A stretch of 64,000 nucleotides of DNA from Acidaminobacter sp. (GTDB lineage Bacteria > Bacillota_A > Clostridia > Peptostreptococcales > Acidaminobacteraceae): NCBI GenBank assembly GCA_009881125.1, contig WXFH01000012.1, positions 40,976 to 104,975 on the forward strand, given 5' to 3'. This document shows positions 1-8,623 of the stretch, one piece after another; position 1 is the stretch's first letter, and each line of letters begins with the position of its first letter. A program made the position numbers and the translations under genes. The notes under the pieces are model-generated. The model saw only the letters and a program-made list of their open reading frames with translations, was not told where the DNA came from and made no database searches.

Positions 1-265
1 GGCCAGACGCCTCTAAAAAGTCCCGGATTCGAAGCCACTCCACAAAAAAAGTGCTGACGGATTCGGCGCAGCACGCGGTACAGCCTCTGCAGCGCCCTCC
101 AGGCACCCTGGCATAGACCTCTGAAAGGCGCTCAAACAAGCCGTTTTCCCAGGCTTGATCAAACGCCGCTCTCCACCGGGCGTCGAGGTCCGGATCCCTG
201 AATGTCGCAGACCCAGCTCCAGTTGCAGTCACAGTACCAGTCACGGTCTCACTTCTCTCCCTCAT
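1..265 (-). CDS. YkgJ-like cysteine-cluster protein (partial, cut by window edge)
   Basis: An open frame starts with ATG at 265 and runs off the left edge (88 codons visible). It overlaps the stop of the upstream TIM-barrel gene as ATGA, so the two are probably translationally coupled. Around residues 60-67 it has a dense cysteine motif, CRGCTACC (CxxCxxCC), followed by an aromatic-rich stretch. This resembles the N-terminal metal-binding motif of YkgJ/Fe-S-oxidoreductase-type zinc- or iron-chelating cluster proteins. The first ~20 residues are Thr/Gly/Ala-rich and look like a linker. Family assignment rests on this motif only; the rest of the protein is outside the window. Confidence 0.55.
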   Translation of the reverse strand, partial: MRERSETVTGTVTATGAGSATFRDPDLDARWRAAFDQAWENGLFERLSEVYARVPGGRCRGCTACCAESVSTFFVEWLRIRDFLEASG

Positions 266-1224
266 TCGCAGGCCCCTCCCAAATAGCAGTCCGCCGCATA
301 TTTGAGGCCCTCCAAATAATAATCACGCCCGCCATAGAAACTGGACGCCTCAAGCACAACCGGAGACTCAAAGGCCTTCAGTTGACGGTAGACAGAAGCA
401 GGGTCGAAGGCCCATCCCTCCGACCTTTGTTGCCCGGGATGAGGGATCACGTGGTGAAATTCCTTATAAAATGGCGAGTTTCCATAATAATCATTCCCCC
501 GGACTGTCCAGACGTGAAAGCCCAGGCAATAAGGGCCAAAGGTCTCGACAACCTGGTTAAAATCAAAACCGTTCATCAGACACGAAAAATAGAGATGACC
601 CGTATCCAGCAGCGGCGCCAGTCTCGAATAACCATTCAAAGCTTCAATCCATTGCTCAGGTCGATTGAAATCCTTGTTTGACCCAAAATATTCCAGAGCC
701 AGGACAGTGCCAAAGTTCTCCGCTATAGACTGAAGTTTTCCGAGGGCTTCATGGAGGATAGCATGGAAATCCAAGTCGTGATAGGCATTCCTATAGATCC
801 CGGGGAAATGGATCACGTAATAATCCGGCTGATAGCGGCTGGTCAGCTGGCGCAGGTTCTCTTCCAGAAATCTGAAGGCCAGGGCCCGTTTCTCCGGATC
901 CGGATCCAGGTAATAGCCGTCCAGATAATCGAAGGGAAACCAGTCATAGAGACAAAGCGGGAGATGGATTGTATAATCCAGACCCAGCGCTTTGGCCGTG
1001 TCCAGATCTAAAAAAATCCGCTCCAGCATGTCCTTATAAGGTCTGTGGCGCCCAAGACATACTTCTATCCGCGTAAAACCAAGCGCCGCAAGGGTCTCCA
1101 CGTCAGCGTTGTTGGTGTTTGATCCGAGGCTTCGTCCCAGTTTGGCCGGACTCTGGGGCACCGAACTCATCCCCGTCTCTTCCGCACTTAAATTTTGGAA
1201 TTCTGATTGAATGACCCTATCCAT
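262..1224 (-). CDS. sugar phosphate isomerase/epimerase-like TIM-barrel protein
   Basis: About 320 residues. ATG at 1224 is chosen because GGAGGG sits 8 nt upstream; an in-frame ATG at 1293 has no such site. The sequence has the pattern of the xylose-isomerase-like/AP-endonuclease-2 barrel: an early strand with GFTRIEVCLG, THLPLCLYDW and YVIHFPG strand ends, ALEYFG with a candidate metal Glu, LLDTGHLYFS (Asp and His of the metal site), LGFHVWTVRGND, and VVLEAS near the C-terminus. These Glu/Asp/His positions suggest a divalent-metal sugar isomerase or epimerase, but the substrate cannot be told. It is coupled by ATGA overlap to the YkgJ-like gene. A terminator-like hairpin lies in its 5' leader. 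Confidence 0.7.
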   Translation of the reverse strand: MDRVIQSEFQNLSAEETGMSSVPQSPAKLGRSLGSNTNNADVETLAALGFTRIEVCLGRHRPYKDMLERIFLDLDTAKALGLDYTIHLPLCLYDWFPFDYLDGYYLDPDPEKRALAFRFLEENLRQLTSRYQPDYYVIHFPGIYRNAYHDLDFHAILHEALGKLQSIAENFGTVLALEYFGSNKDFNRPEQWIEALNGYSRLAPLLDTGHLYFSCLMNGFDFNQVVETFGPYCLGFHVWTVRGNDYYGNSPFYKEFHHVIPHPGQQRSEGWAFDPASVYRQLKAFESPVVLEASSFYGGRDYYLEGLKYAADCYLGGACE

Positions 1225-1301
1225 TCGACTTTCCCTCCGGCACGGTGTTCCAAAAAACGGACCAGCGTTGTCGTTTGATTGATAAAATAACACGCTTTTG
1301 T

Positions 1302-1332
1302 CAAAGAAAAAAGTCCCGCAGGATGCAGGACT
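1302..1332 (-). terminator. hairpin with T-run inside the leader of the TIM-barrel gene
   Basis: On the minus strand AGTCCTGCA and TGCGGGACT form an almost perfect 9-bp stem (one G-T pair) with a 3-nt loop, followed at once by TTTTTTC. It lies about 80 nt upstream of the start codon and 50 nt downstream of a TATAAT (1380-1385), so a transcript started there would meet it before the gene. Confidence 0.6.
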
Positions 1333-1441
1333 GATTATTGATAATGCTCAAAACAACTATGCTGTCTCCTGTTGTTATTATTATAACATATTTCGGTGTT
1401 TCTGCCCACTTCACCCACGGATGTTGAGGGGAAAATAACGG

Positions 1442-1500
1442 GACCATCGGCAGAGCTTTGGTCTTTGAGCCTTTAAAAGCTGAAGACCCTGCCGATGGTC
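1442..1500. repeat. 59-bp inverted repeat with GCCGATGGT arms
   Basis: Perfect 12-nt arms GACCATCGGCAG and CTGCCGATGGTC enclose a second AGCTTT/AAAGCT pair. It lies between the stop of the DUF1295 gene and the leader of the TIM-barrel gene and could terminate transcription or be a copy of the dispersed GCCGATGGT repeat family seen elsewhere in the window. Confidence 0.7.
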
Positions 1501-1521
1501 ACCCTCAGCAAACCTTTCCAT

Positions 1522-2295
1522 CTAAGACTTCTTAGGGAACCACGGAAAGAACTTGCTCGTGACCGCCGCATAAGCCTGAAATTCGGGATTATTCTCATAT
1601 TTTTTCTCAAGCATAGGCACCCCGGAGACGAACATCAACAGATACGTGATCACCGCGGAGCTGATGATGGTCGGCCAAAAACCGGTCGTACCAATAACAA
1701 TGAGGAAGATCCCCCACCACATGGTGGCTTCGCCGAAGTAGTTCGGGTGACGGGTATACTGCCACAGCCCCGTCTTGATGACGTGTCCCTTGTTGGCGGG
1801 ATCTTTCTTGAAGACCTCCAGCTGCTTGTCCCCCACAGACTCGAAATAAAAGCCTATGAGCCAGACTGCCGTGCCCAGGACCACCCAAAGGTTGACGGAC
1901 TTGTCCGCCACCGTTATAGCGTAGAGGTACGCATAGGACACCACCGCCATAAAGACCGCCTGAAGAACGTAAACCTGCAGAAACGCCCTTGGAATGACCC
2001 ACTTGCCCCACTCCCGGCGCCAGTTGGCGTACCTGAAGTCCTCGGGCTTGCCCCAGTTTCGCCGGTACAGATGGTAAAACAGCCTGACGCCCCAGACAGT
2101 GACCAATGCCACAAGCAGCAAGGACACCGCGTCCAGGTTGCCGTAATAAAACAGCGACGCCCAGCCCACGACCACAAAACCCAGGCCCCAGCCAAAGTCC
2201 ACCACGGCATTATTCTTTACTGCAGTCCCCAGAATAAAGAATCCCATGAAATAGAGAAAAATCACGAGCCAAGAAAACCATAACAACCCTGACAT
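1522..2295 (-). CDS. DUF1295 / steroid 5-alpha-reductase-like integral membrane protein
   Basis: About 257 residues with roughly seven hydrophobic segments. The C-terminal third carries [14 protein letters not shown], the cofactor-binding signature shared by DUF1295, isoprenylcysteine methyltransferase and sterol-reductase-like membrane enzymes, followed by a VPMLEKKY segment. Start: ATG 2295 (MSGLLWF) lies right after the stop of the DAK2-DegV gene (TAA 2297-2299) and directly begins the first membrane helix; a start at 2328 would overlap that gene by 32 nt. The tight junction implies one operon. Substrate unknown; lipid or isoprenoid reduction or methylation is the family expectation. Confidence 0.75.
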   Translation of the reverse strand: MSGLLWFSWLVIFLYFMGFFILGTAVKNNAVVDFGWGLGFVVVGWASLFYYGNLDAVSLLLVALVTVWGVRLFYHLYRRNWGKPEDFRYANWRREWGKWVIPRAFLQVYVLQAVFMAVVSYAYLYAITVADKSVNLWVVLGTAVWLIGFYFESVGDKQLEVFKKDPANKGHVIKTGLWQYTRHPNYFGEATMWWGIFLIVIGTTGFWPTIISSAVITYLLMFVSGVPMLEKKYENNPEFQAYAAVTSKFFPWFPKKS

Positions 2296-2296
2296 A

Positions 2297-4111
2297 TTAC
2301 CAGCCTGCTTTCTCTTGTAGGTAGGCAATCGCCGTCGCGCCCTCGCCTGCTGTCGCGCCGACTACCGGTGAGATTTCCGCGATAAATTCCGGCGGCTTGC
2401 CGGTGAGTTCCTCAAAGATTCTGGCCAGTTCCATCGCCCGGTCCAGGCACGCGGCATGGACAATGACGTATTCCTCCAGGCCATATTTCTCAATGTCCGC
2501 GCTGACGGACTTCACCAGTTTTTTCATGACCGCGTTGAAGGTCAGCTTGCCGCCATAAGCTTTGCCATGGCCTTCCCTGTCCAAAGTCATCAGCGGCTTA
2601 AGGCCTATGACTTTGGCGACTTTTCCGACACTTCGGCTCACCCGGCCGCTGCGCTCCAGATATTTGACCGTATCTACGGAAACCAGGATCTTAACCCGGT
2701 CCCGCATTGCCCGCATGATCTCGACGACCTCTTCGAAGCTGCGCCCTTCTTTGGCCATGTCCACAGCCTTCTTGACCATTAGACCCTGAGCTCCTGAATT
2801 TTTCAGCGTGTTCAGGACTTCGATCTTACGGCCGCGCTTTTCGACCACGGGTTCGAGGCCCTTGATCATGCCATAGGTGCCGCTGAGCTTGTCTGACACC
2901 GAGAGGACCAGAATGGCTTCGTAATAATCGCTGAGGAACATCAATAGATTCTCGACATTTTTAATAGCCGGCAGCGAGCTCTGAGGCTGATCCTTGAGAG
3001 TCTTGTTCAATTCGTAGAAGTGGCCCACGGACACCGTCACACGGTCCAGGTGCACCACGCCCCCAATTTCCAGCTGCAGCGGGATCACCGAGATCTGGTG
3101 CTCATCAATGAAGGACTGCGGCAGGTCCGCAATGGTATCCGTCACAATGGCAAACGGGTATTTCCTGTGGTTGCGGATATCCACCTGAATCTTCATGTCG
3201 TCGACTTTGATGGCGTCCAGCTGACCAACATGGCTCAGCGCGTCAAACATTGGCTCCGGGCTGTTGGTGTGAAGATGCACCCTGAGCTTGTCCTCCCCCC
3301 CGGCAATGACCAGGGAATCCCCATAACGCGCCGCGATCTCCCGGATCTCTTCCACATTCATGCCTTTGTCTTTTCCCTTTTCCCGGCGCGTCAGCAAGGT
3401 CTCGCAGCAGTAGCGGAACTCGCCCAGAGTCTCATGGGCTTCAGCGCTCCTTGGGTGGGCCTCGGTTGGAATCACAGAAATCCTCTCAATCCCCGCCTCC
3501 CCATGCTCAATATAGCGCTTGATACCTTCGAGGAAATGGTAAAAGCCCTTGGCGCCGGCGTCCACCACGTTGCTTTTTCTTAACTGCTCCAGCATTTCAG
3601 TCGTCTTCTTCAGCGCGACACCGCTGTCTGACAGCGTACGCTCGGCGTACTCCAGTATTGTGGCAGCCTTATCCTTGTGCTTCTCCAAAGAATGGATCCA
3701 CTCCCGGACTACTGTCAAAATGGTGCCCTCCACAGGATTGAGCATGACGCCGTAAAGCCGCTTCAGCGCCCCTTGAAGGCTGTGAATCAGCTCATCCTGG
3801 GTCAGCGTCTCCTTGCTCTTGACCTCCATGTACCAGCCGTAGATCAGCTGGGCGAAAATCAGCCCGGAATTGCCCCGGGCGCCCATCAGCGCGCCGTCTG
3901 CAGCACTGGAAAGCACCAGGTCCACCTCGTTCTCAAGGCGTAGATTCTCCATCACCGCCTTCATGGTCGAGGTCAGATTGGCCCCCGTGTCCCCGTCCGG
4001 GACGGGAAATACATTGATGCGGTCCAGCTCGCTCTTATTTTGAATCACCTCATTGGCTCCTGCCAAGATGGCATAATACACATGTCTTCCATTGATTGAA
4101 TTGGCGGTCAT
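2297..4111 (-). CDS. DAK2-DegV fusion protein (FakA-FakB-like fatty acid kinase)
   Basis: 604 residues. The N-terminal ~200 residues are a DAK2 kinase domain: [18 protein letters not shown] binds Mg-nucleotide and GARGNSG follows. Residues ~220-310 match the FakA middle domain ([26 protein letters not shown]). From ~315 to the end is a complete DegV/EDD domain ([43 protein letters not shown]), the fatty-acid-binding FakB fold. In Firmicutes FakA phosphorylates fatty acids held by separate FakB proteins; here kinase and carrier are one polypeptide. Probably supplies acyl-phosphate for phospholipid synthesis. It leads the operon with the DUF1295 membrane protein. Confidence 0.88.
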   Translation of the reverse strand: MTANSINGRHVYYAILAGANEVIQNKSELDRINVFPVPDGDTGANLTSTMKAVMENLRLENEVDLVLSSAADGALMGARGNSGLIFAQLIYGWYMEVKSKETLTQDELIHSLQGALKRLYGVMLNPVEGTILTVVREWIHSLEKHKDKAATILEYAERTLSDSGVALKKTTEMLEQLRKSNVVDAGAKGFYHFLEGIKRYIEHGEAGIERISVIPTEAHPRSAEAHETLGEFRYCCETLLTRREKGKDKGMNVEEIREIAARYGDSLVIAGGEDKLRVHLHTNSPEPMFDALSHVGQLDAIKVDDMKIQVDIRNHRKYPFAIVTDTIADLPQSFIDEHQISVIPLQLEIGGVVHLDRVTVSVGHFYELNKTLKDQPQSSLPAIKNVENLLMFLSDYYEAILVLSVSDKLSGTYGMIKGLEPVVEKRGRKIEVLNTLKNSGAQGLMVKKAVDMAKEGRSFEEVVEIMRAMRDRVKILVSVDTVKYLERSGRVSRSVGKVAKVIGLKPLMTLDREGHGKAYGGKLTFNAVMKKLVKSVSADIEKYGLEEYVIVHAACLDRAMELARIFEELTGKPPEFIAEISPVVGATAGEGATAIAYLQEKAGW

Positions 4112-4426
4112 TTGCGATCCCTCCTCGCGGGTATTATTACCCAGTTTAATCTCGTCTTCGACACTTTTTGAGAATTTTTATTCTATTTTTGGAGTGATTG
4201 CATGACGAAGAGGGGGGGGGGCAGCGGAAGCTGCATAACCCCCCGTTACCGTGTCGCCAGCGCGGAGGAAAAAAGCCGGTAATAGGTCTTTTACACATCC
4301 GCTGATCCCCCCTTATACTCAATACCAAAAAATCCCCTTGAAGCCCAGACCGTTTCGTCTATGCCCCAAAGGGATGTTTCTTTTGCCGATTGTCGCTATT
4401 GCAGCTAGGACACTATCTCTGCCCGG
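4112..4426. other. intergenic region between DAK2-DegV and DUF4097 genes
   Basis: Holds the promoter region of the DAK2-DegV gene, a homopolymer of ten G at 4212-4221, and the terminator of the DUF4097 gene (next entry). A GCCGATTGTC motif at 4384 resembles the dispersed GCCGATGGT repeat. No convincing coding sequence is seen. Confidence 0.6.
4325..4376 (-). terminator. terminator of the PadR-DUF1700-DUF4097 operon
   Basis: Minus strand: ATCCCTTTGGGGC pairs imperfectly with GGGCTTCAAGGGGAT around AGAC-GAAACG-GTCT, and is followed by TTTTTT. It lies ~55 nt after the DUF4097 stop. Confidence 0.7.
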
Positions 4427-5323
4427 TCACTTAACGCTCACATTGCCGCTGACTGTGGACAGCTCCAGCGTAAACTTACCGCTGCCGGCCGTCGCTTCAA
4501 TGAGGCGGTCCTCTAGGACTTTTACGTTTGCCTCAGGGCGTTCGAGCGCAAGGGTCCCCGAGGTGGACGTGAGTTTAATCTCATGGTTGAGGGGCGCCTC
4601 GCAGGTCAGTTCAACCGTCCCCGAAGTCGTCTCCATGCGTCCGTCCCCCCTAAGTGCAGTTAGCTTCAGCATCACTGCGCCGGACACCGTCTTCACGTCC
4701 AGCTGGTCTGCGCTGCCCAGGAATTCCACGTCACCGCTGACGGAACCAAGCTCAAGGTTTCGTGCCTCAAGCCCTTCCACATAGACTCTGCCAGAAACCG
4801 ACCCGGCGGAGACATTGCCCTCAAAAGGCGCTGTCCCTGGCGAACGCAGCTTGACCGCTCCGGAGACGCTTTGAAGCTCAAGATCGCCGGACAACGACTC
4901 CGGTATTTTCACCATTAATCTCAGGTTCGTGGATGTAAAGGAATGCGGGAGCGTCAGCCCACGATCGATGTCGATCTCCAGCCGGCCACCCTCCGACTTG
5001 TGAATTCGTATTTTTGGCATATCCGTATCCAGCGGCGCAATGTAAGTCCCCGTCAGCTTAATTTCAATATCTTCTCTGGCTTCACGGGTCACCTCAACCG
5101 ACTCAAACACTGTTTCAACAGCCAGTCCTTCAGTCGCGTTCTCGCTGCTGACTTCCACTGTCCTGGTCTCGTCCAGCTCAAAACGCTGGCTCCCGGCAAG
5201 GGGCGCTAATTCCTCGCCCTGCAGTCTGTCGATCAGATCCGGTCCGGCTTCACGCAGTGCGAGCATAGCAATGCCGCCGCCAATCAGAAGCGCTGCAATC
5301 AACCAAAGCGCAATTTTTCTCAC
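4427..5323 (-). CDS. DUF4097 family beta-strand repeat protein, membrane-anchored
   Basis: 298 residues. GTG start at 5323 with AAGAAGG upstream. A single N-terminal membrane segment (IALWLIAALLIGGGIAMLAL) is followed by an extracytoplasmic region of repeated short beta strands: LELQSVSGAVKLRSPG, AGSVSGRVYVEG, LGSVSGDVEFLG, VKTVSGAVMLKL, TTSGTVELTC, TSTSGTLALE, LSTVSGNVSV. The (S/T)VSG(x)V repeat is typical of DUF4097 putative adhesin/sensor proteins. Third gene of a PadR-DUF1700-DUF4097 operon found in many Firmicutes and linked to envelope stress sensing; the exact role is not known. Confidence 0.85.
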   Translation of the reverse strand: MRKIALWLIAALLIGGGIAMLALREAGPDLIDRLQGEELAPLAGSQRFELDETRTVEVSSENATEGLAVETVFESVEVTREAREDIEIKLTGTYIAPLDTDMPKIRIHKSEGGRLEIDIDRGLTLPHSFTSTNLRLMVKIPESLSGDLELQSVSGAVKLRSPGTAPFEGNVSAGSVSGRVYVEGLEARNLELGSVSGDVEFLGSADQLDVKTVSGAVMLKLTALRGDGRMETTSGTVELTCEAPLNHEIKLTSTSGTLALERPEANVKVLEDRLIEATAGSGKFTLELSTVSGNVSVK

Positions 5324-5395
5324 TTGGATTACCTTCTTCCTTTTTTAATTTTACAGGGAGAAACAGGGCGTTCTTCGCCAAGTCATCCTACCCAA

Positions 5396-5998
5396 TCAGT
5401 TTTGCTTGATGATCTTGACGTTAAGCTTCAGATATTTCAGTGTCACTTGATAAAACAGCTGAGTCAGTTTGATGGCCGCGAGGAAGATCAGTCCGCCAAG
5501 GGCTGCGAGGGCAACCCCCGCTCCGAGAATTGCCACAATTAAAGTGCCCCCAACAATCCCGGCTGGGATCAGCGCAGGCGCGAACGCCACCGAACCCGTC
5601 ACCGCCGCGACGACCCCGCCGAACACCAGACCAATGCCCGCTACTATCAGCGACACTGCCACCGCGTAGACCGCGACCAGAATGCCCACCAGCGCCAGGT
5701 AAGGTCCAAGAATAAAGATGATATTAAAAAGTCCGAGGCCTATGGACGCCAGTACCGCCCTAAACAGATTCACAGAGCTTGGCTTTTCCTCTGCCCGCTG
5801 AATCACTTTACTCAGTCGGAACTGTTTCGCGACCACCTCCGGCCTGCCCAGCTGCTCAAGGATGGCTTCTTCTGTCTCACCACTTTCGAGGGCTGCATCA
5901 AAGTGCTCCTCATAATCGTACAATATATCACTCCGCTCCGCCTCCGGCATGCCGGAAAGCGCGCTTTTAAGCTGAGTCAAATAAGTCTGCTTGTTCAT
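5396..5998 (-). CDS. DUF1700 (HAAS domain) membrane protein
   Basis: 200 residues. ATG 5998 ([24 protein letters not shown]) overlaps the PadR stop as ATGA. The N-terminal ~80 residues form the charged helical HAAS region ([28 protein letters not shown]), which in this family contacts the PadR partner; the remainder has several Gly/Ala-rich membrane helices. Such proteins probably hold a PadR-regulated signalling unit in the membrane. The DUF4097 gene follows 72 nt downstream in the same operon. Confidence 0.85.
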   Translation of the reverse strand: MNKQTYLTQLKSALSGMPEAERSDILYDYEEHFDAALESGETEEAILEQLGRPEVVAKQFRLSKVIQRAEEKPSSVNLFRAVLASIGLGLFNIIFILGPYLALVGILVAVYAVAVSLIVAGIGLVFGGVVAAVTGSVAFAPALIPAGIVGGTLIVAILGAGVALAALGGLIFLAAIKLTQLFYQVTLKYLKLNVKIIKQN

Positions 5999-6315
5999 TC
6001 CCCGTGCTCTCCTTCCACAATTAAGTTGACACCCGTCACAAACCGCCGCCATTCCGCTGCCAGCGCGGCCTGCTCCTGTCGCCCCCGCGCCGTCAGCGTG
6101 TAGTACTTACGCGGCGGCCCCTCTGAAGACTCCTTCAGATAAGTCGTAAACATGCCGTCATCCATCAGCCTTCTCAGCAAAGGATAGATAGTACCTTCAG
6201 AAATAGTGATATTTTTTGAAATTTCCTGAACCAGTTCATAGCCGTAGCAGTCCCTGTGGCTCAGTATAGATAGTACGCACAGCTCCAGAACACCCTTCTT
6301 GAATTGTATGTTCAC
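5995..6315 (-). CDS. PadR family transcriptional regulator
   Basis: 106 residues from GTG 6315 ([20 protein letters not shown]), the normal family start; GAGGCG lies upstream. The winged helix is clear: [33 protein letters not shown], wing [19 protein letters not shown]. First gene of the operon with DUF1700 and DUF4097; as in related modules it probably represses its own operon. A short dimerisation helix ([18 protein letters not shown]) ends the protein. Confidence 0.9.
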   Translation of the reverse strand: MNIQFKKGVLELCVLSILSHRDCYGYELVQEISKNITISEGTIYPLLRRLMDDGMFTTYLKESSEGPPRKYYTLTARGRQEQAALAAEWRRFVTGVNLIVEGEHGE

Positions 6316-6424
6316 AGAGGATCGCCTCTTTTCTGCTTTTTCATGGTTACAGCATATCACAGGGTACCTTTTTATGCAAGGTAGCAAGTATTAAAAGAAT
6401 CTTAAATACCAGGATGGGGACGCG

Positions 6425-6482
6425 GACAAGTTTTGAGTTGGTGACGCGGACAGCTTTTAAGTTGGTGACTGTCACCAACTCA
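6425..6482. repeat. palindromic intergenic repeat (GTTGGTGACTGTCACCAAC)
   Basis: Perfect palindrome around 6460-6478 preceded by two partial copies of its left half. It resembles, in length and layout, the GGTGTCTGACACC palindromes at 12.27, 37.3 and 43.8 kb. Confidence 0.6.
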
Positions 6483-6759
6483 ATTTTTGTACCAGAGCTG
6501 AACCTCAAAACCACTGGAAACACACACTTTCTCAAAATGATACCTCAGCACGGTCCCAAGCCCCAACTACACCCCCGCACCAGTCACCCAAGCCCAACCA
6601 CCCCCGCCCGCGTCACCAACAAGCCTGCCCCAGCACCGCGTCCCCCTTCTCTTGGAAGTGTGCGCCCTTGGGCGCACAGCGAAATTGAACCTGTTGCAGA
6701 CTAATTCGAAACGAAATCGAAAACTAAACCACACCAATCAAAAACCAAATACAAAGCAA

Positions 6760-6800
6760 AAACGCCGCTGAACCCGGAATCCCGAATCAAGCGGCGTTTA
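6760..6800 (-). terminator. terminator after stomatin-like gene
   Basis: Minus strand AACGCCGCT ... AGCGGCGTT stem with a second inner GGGATTCC pairing region, followed by a T-rich tail, ~85 nt after the stop at 6883. Confidence 0.8.
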
Positions 6801-6882
6801 ACTTTTTATTGCTGTTGATGTTTTCAGCGAGCGCTTTTCGAAAGAAAACTCTCTCAGCCCTTAAACTGTTTACTCGACCAAC

Positions 6883-7812
6883 CTATTTCTTAATAATCTC
6901 GTTCAAAGCAGCAACTGTGCCGGCAAAACCCTGAAGGTCTGAAGGCACAATAATTTTCGTCGCCTGGCCGTTCGCCATTTTTTCAAGGGCCTCAAAGCTC
7001 TTGATGGCAATAACCGCAGGGTCCGCGCCAGCTTCACGAATCATTTCAATGCCTTTGGCCTTAGCGCCCTGGACTTTAATAATCGCTTCCGCTTCACCTT
7101 CTGCTTCGCGAATCTGAACTTCCTTCTTAGCTTCAGCACGAAGAATTGAGGATTGCTTTTCGCCTTCCGCCTCAAGAATCATAGACTCCTTAGTACCTTG
7201 TGCCACGAGAATCTTGGAATTCTTTTCACCTTCCGCACGAATAATGGATTCACGTCTCTCACGCTCAGCGCGCATCTGTTTTTCCATGGCATTCTGAATG
7301 TCTTCAGGCGGAATGATGTTCTTGACTTCAACGCGGTTGACCTTGATGCCCCACGGATCTGTCGCTTCATCCAGGATCGCGCGCATCTGGGTGTTGATCA
7401 GGTCTCTGGAAGTCAGCGTCTCGTCCAGCTCCAGTTGGCCAATAATGTTTCTCAGCGTCGTCGCTGCAAGATTCTCAAGGGCGACAATAGGACGTGCAAC
7501 ACCATAAGAGTATAGCTTTGGATCTGTAACGGCATAATAAATGACCGTGTCAATTTTCATGGTGACGTTGTCCTTGGTGATGACCGGCTGCGGAGGAAAG
7601 TCGACTACATTTTCTTTCAATGAAACGCGGTTTGCCACGCGGTCAATAAATGGAATCTTAAAATGGAGACCCACGCTCCAGGTTGTCAGAAAGGCGCCAA
7701 GGCGCTCAATGACATAAGCCTGAGCCTGCGGTACAACCCTGATGTTGGTGATGATCAACAAAATCGCAAAGAGAAAGAGCAGTGCTGGAATGATGAGCCT
7801 TAAAATGTTCAT
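6883..7812 (-). CDS. SPFH/Band 7 (stomatin/prohibitin, QmcA-like) membrane protein
   Basis: 309 residues: an N-terminal membrane helix (LIIPALLFLFAILLIITNI), the Band 7 domain (VPQAQAYVIERLGAF to about residue 190), then a long Glu/Ala/Lys-rich coiled coil (EAEGEKQSSILRAEAKKEVQIREAEGEAEAII) that drives ring oligomers, and a C-terminal hydrophobic AATT-like segment. Such proteins organise membrane microdomains and modulate membrane proteases. It follows an NfeD gene by 65 nt; NfeD-stomatin pairs are a standard unit in bacteria and archaea. Confidence 0.92.
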   Translation of the reverse strand: MNILRLIIPALLFLFAILLIITNIRVVPQAQAYVIERLGAFLTTWSVGLHFKIPFIDRVANRVSLKENVVDFPPQPVITKDNVTMKIDTVIYYAVTDPKLYSYGVARPIVALENLAATTLRNIIGQLELDETLTSRDLINTQMRAILDEATDPWGIKVNRVEVKNIIPPEDIQNAMEKQMRAERERRESIIRAEGEKNSKILVAQGTKESMILEAEGEKQSSILRAEAKKEVQIREAEGEAEAIIKVQGAKAKGIEMIREAGADPAVIAIKSFEALEKMANGQATKIIVPSDLQGFAGTVAALNEIIKK

Positions 7813-7877
7813 TAATGTTAGCCTCCCTTTTAGTGTGCTGCAAATGCTGATTTCGACATGCCTGAATGGTCATCAGG

Positions 7878-8321
7878 TCATGCTTTCTTGACGATGAGCT
7901 TGACACCCTCCACCGCTATGACCTGAACCTTCGCCCCGACTTCAATGGGCTCTCCGTCTTCAGACAAAGCACTCCAAATCTGGCCATTGATTTTGACCTG
8001 ACCTGTGGCATAGCGCTCAATGTCTTTGAGCACTGGTCCGCTCTGTCCAATCACTGCCTCCACATTGGTTTTTTCGCTCCCGATATGAAGAAAATTCTTG
8101 GCCAGAGGTTTGGTGAAGTAGATCAGTACTGCTGCCGATACTAAAAAGACGCCAATCTGAACCGGCACAGACAATCCGATCATGGCCGCCAGAAGTGCTA
8201 TAAGCGCGGCGCCAGCAAACCAGATGGTGGTAAGACCCATGGTCAGTGCCTCTAGAACTGCAAAAATGATGATGAGCGCGATCCAGATGACAGATGGGCT
8301 CAGGCTGGTTAAGAAATTCAT
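7878..8321 (-). CDS. NfeD family protein
   Basis: 147 residues: three to four hydrophobic helices in the first 75 residues (VIWIALIIIFAVLEALTMGLTTIWFAGAALIALLAAM), then a small soluble beta-barrel (OB-like) domain with GQSGPVLKDI, GQVKINGQIWSALSEDGEPIEVGAKVQVIAVEGVKLIVKKA, the NfeD C-terminal signature. This is the short form without the ClpP-like protease domain. First gene of the pair with the stomatin-like protein, which it is expected to bind. Confidence 0.92.
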   Translation of the reverse strand: MNFLTSLSPSVIWIALIIIFAVLEALTMGLTTIWFAGAALIALLAAMIGLSVPVQIGVFLVSAAVLIYFTKPLAKNFLHIGSEKTNVEAVIGQSGPVLKDIERYATGQVKINGQIWSALSEDGEPIEVGAKVQVIAVEGVKLIVKKA

Positions 8322-8623
8322 AGCGGGTCAGCTCCTCTTGGTTGAAACTTTTGTGCCTGGTGGTTTATGCACTACCTCTCTATATTACCCAACAATTCTT
8401 AAATTACCATTAAAAAAGCATTGATGTTGGCGCATTCTTTCAAATATTGATGCCATTTTGAACCTTTTCGCGGGGTGTCGGGCGGGTGAAACTTAAAAAG
8501 GGTGAAGAAGGCCGGCGCGCCTTCTTCACCCTTTCCGCTGCTAACAATAGAAGAAGCGGCCGTCGCTCTTTGGACGGCCGCTTCCTCCTGGTCTTTCTTT
8601 TAAAATCTTTTACCTTTGAAACT
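8322..8623. other. intergenic region: nfeD promoter side and tandem terminators
   Basis: The left part contains the upstream region of nfeD. The right part contains two strong hairpins ending the exported MBL protein gene. No coding sequence seen. Confidence 0.6.
8493..8586 (-). terminator. two tandem hairpins after the exported MBL protein gene
   Basis: First hairpin, 8550-8584: AAGCGGCCGTC / GACGGCCGCTT. Second, 8497-8534: perfect 15-nt arms AAAGGGTGAAGAAGG / CCTTCTTCACCCTTT followed on the minus strand by a T-run. Both lie within 130 nt of the stop at 8624. Confidence 0.8.

Larger units (their letters stand above)
6316..6882. other. long non-coding interval with palindromic repeats
   Basis: About 570 bp. 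Near 6316-6400 it should contain the PadR promoter. At 6425-6482 are two near-copies of a GTTGGTGACGCGGACAG unit and a palindrome GTTGGTGACTGTCACCAAC. From 6545 to 6650 the plus strand is strongly C/A-biased. Open frames here (6414-6704 plus; 6347-6535 minus) have low-complexity products and no credible start, and I reject them. The stomatin terminator lies at 6760-6800. Confidence 0.6.

Noticed and set aside
1495..2283. 262-codon open frame on the plus strand opposite the DUF1295 gene
   Set aside because: It is a shadow on the complement of a clear membrane protein gene and has no ribosome site.
4146..4328. 60-codon open frame on the minus strand
   Set aside because: Crosses the G10 run and starts within the downstream terminator area of the DUF4097 gene; composition is not protein-like.
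6414..6704. 96-codon open frame on the plus strand
   Set aside because: Starts in a repeat, Pro/Thr-rich low-complexity product, no ribosome site.
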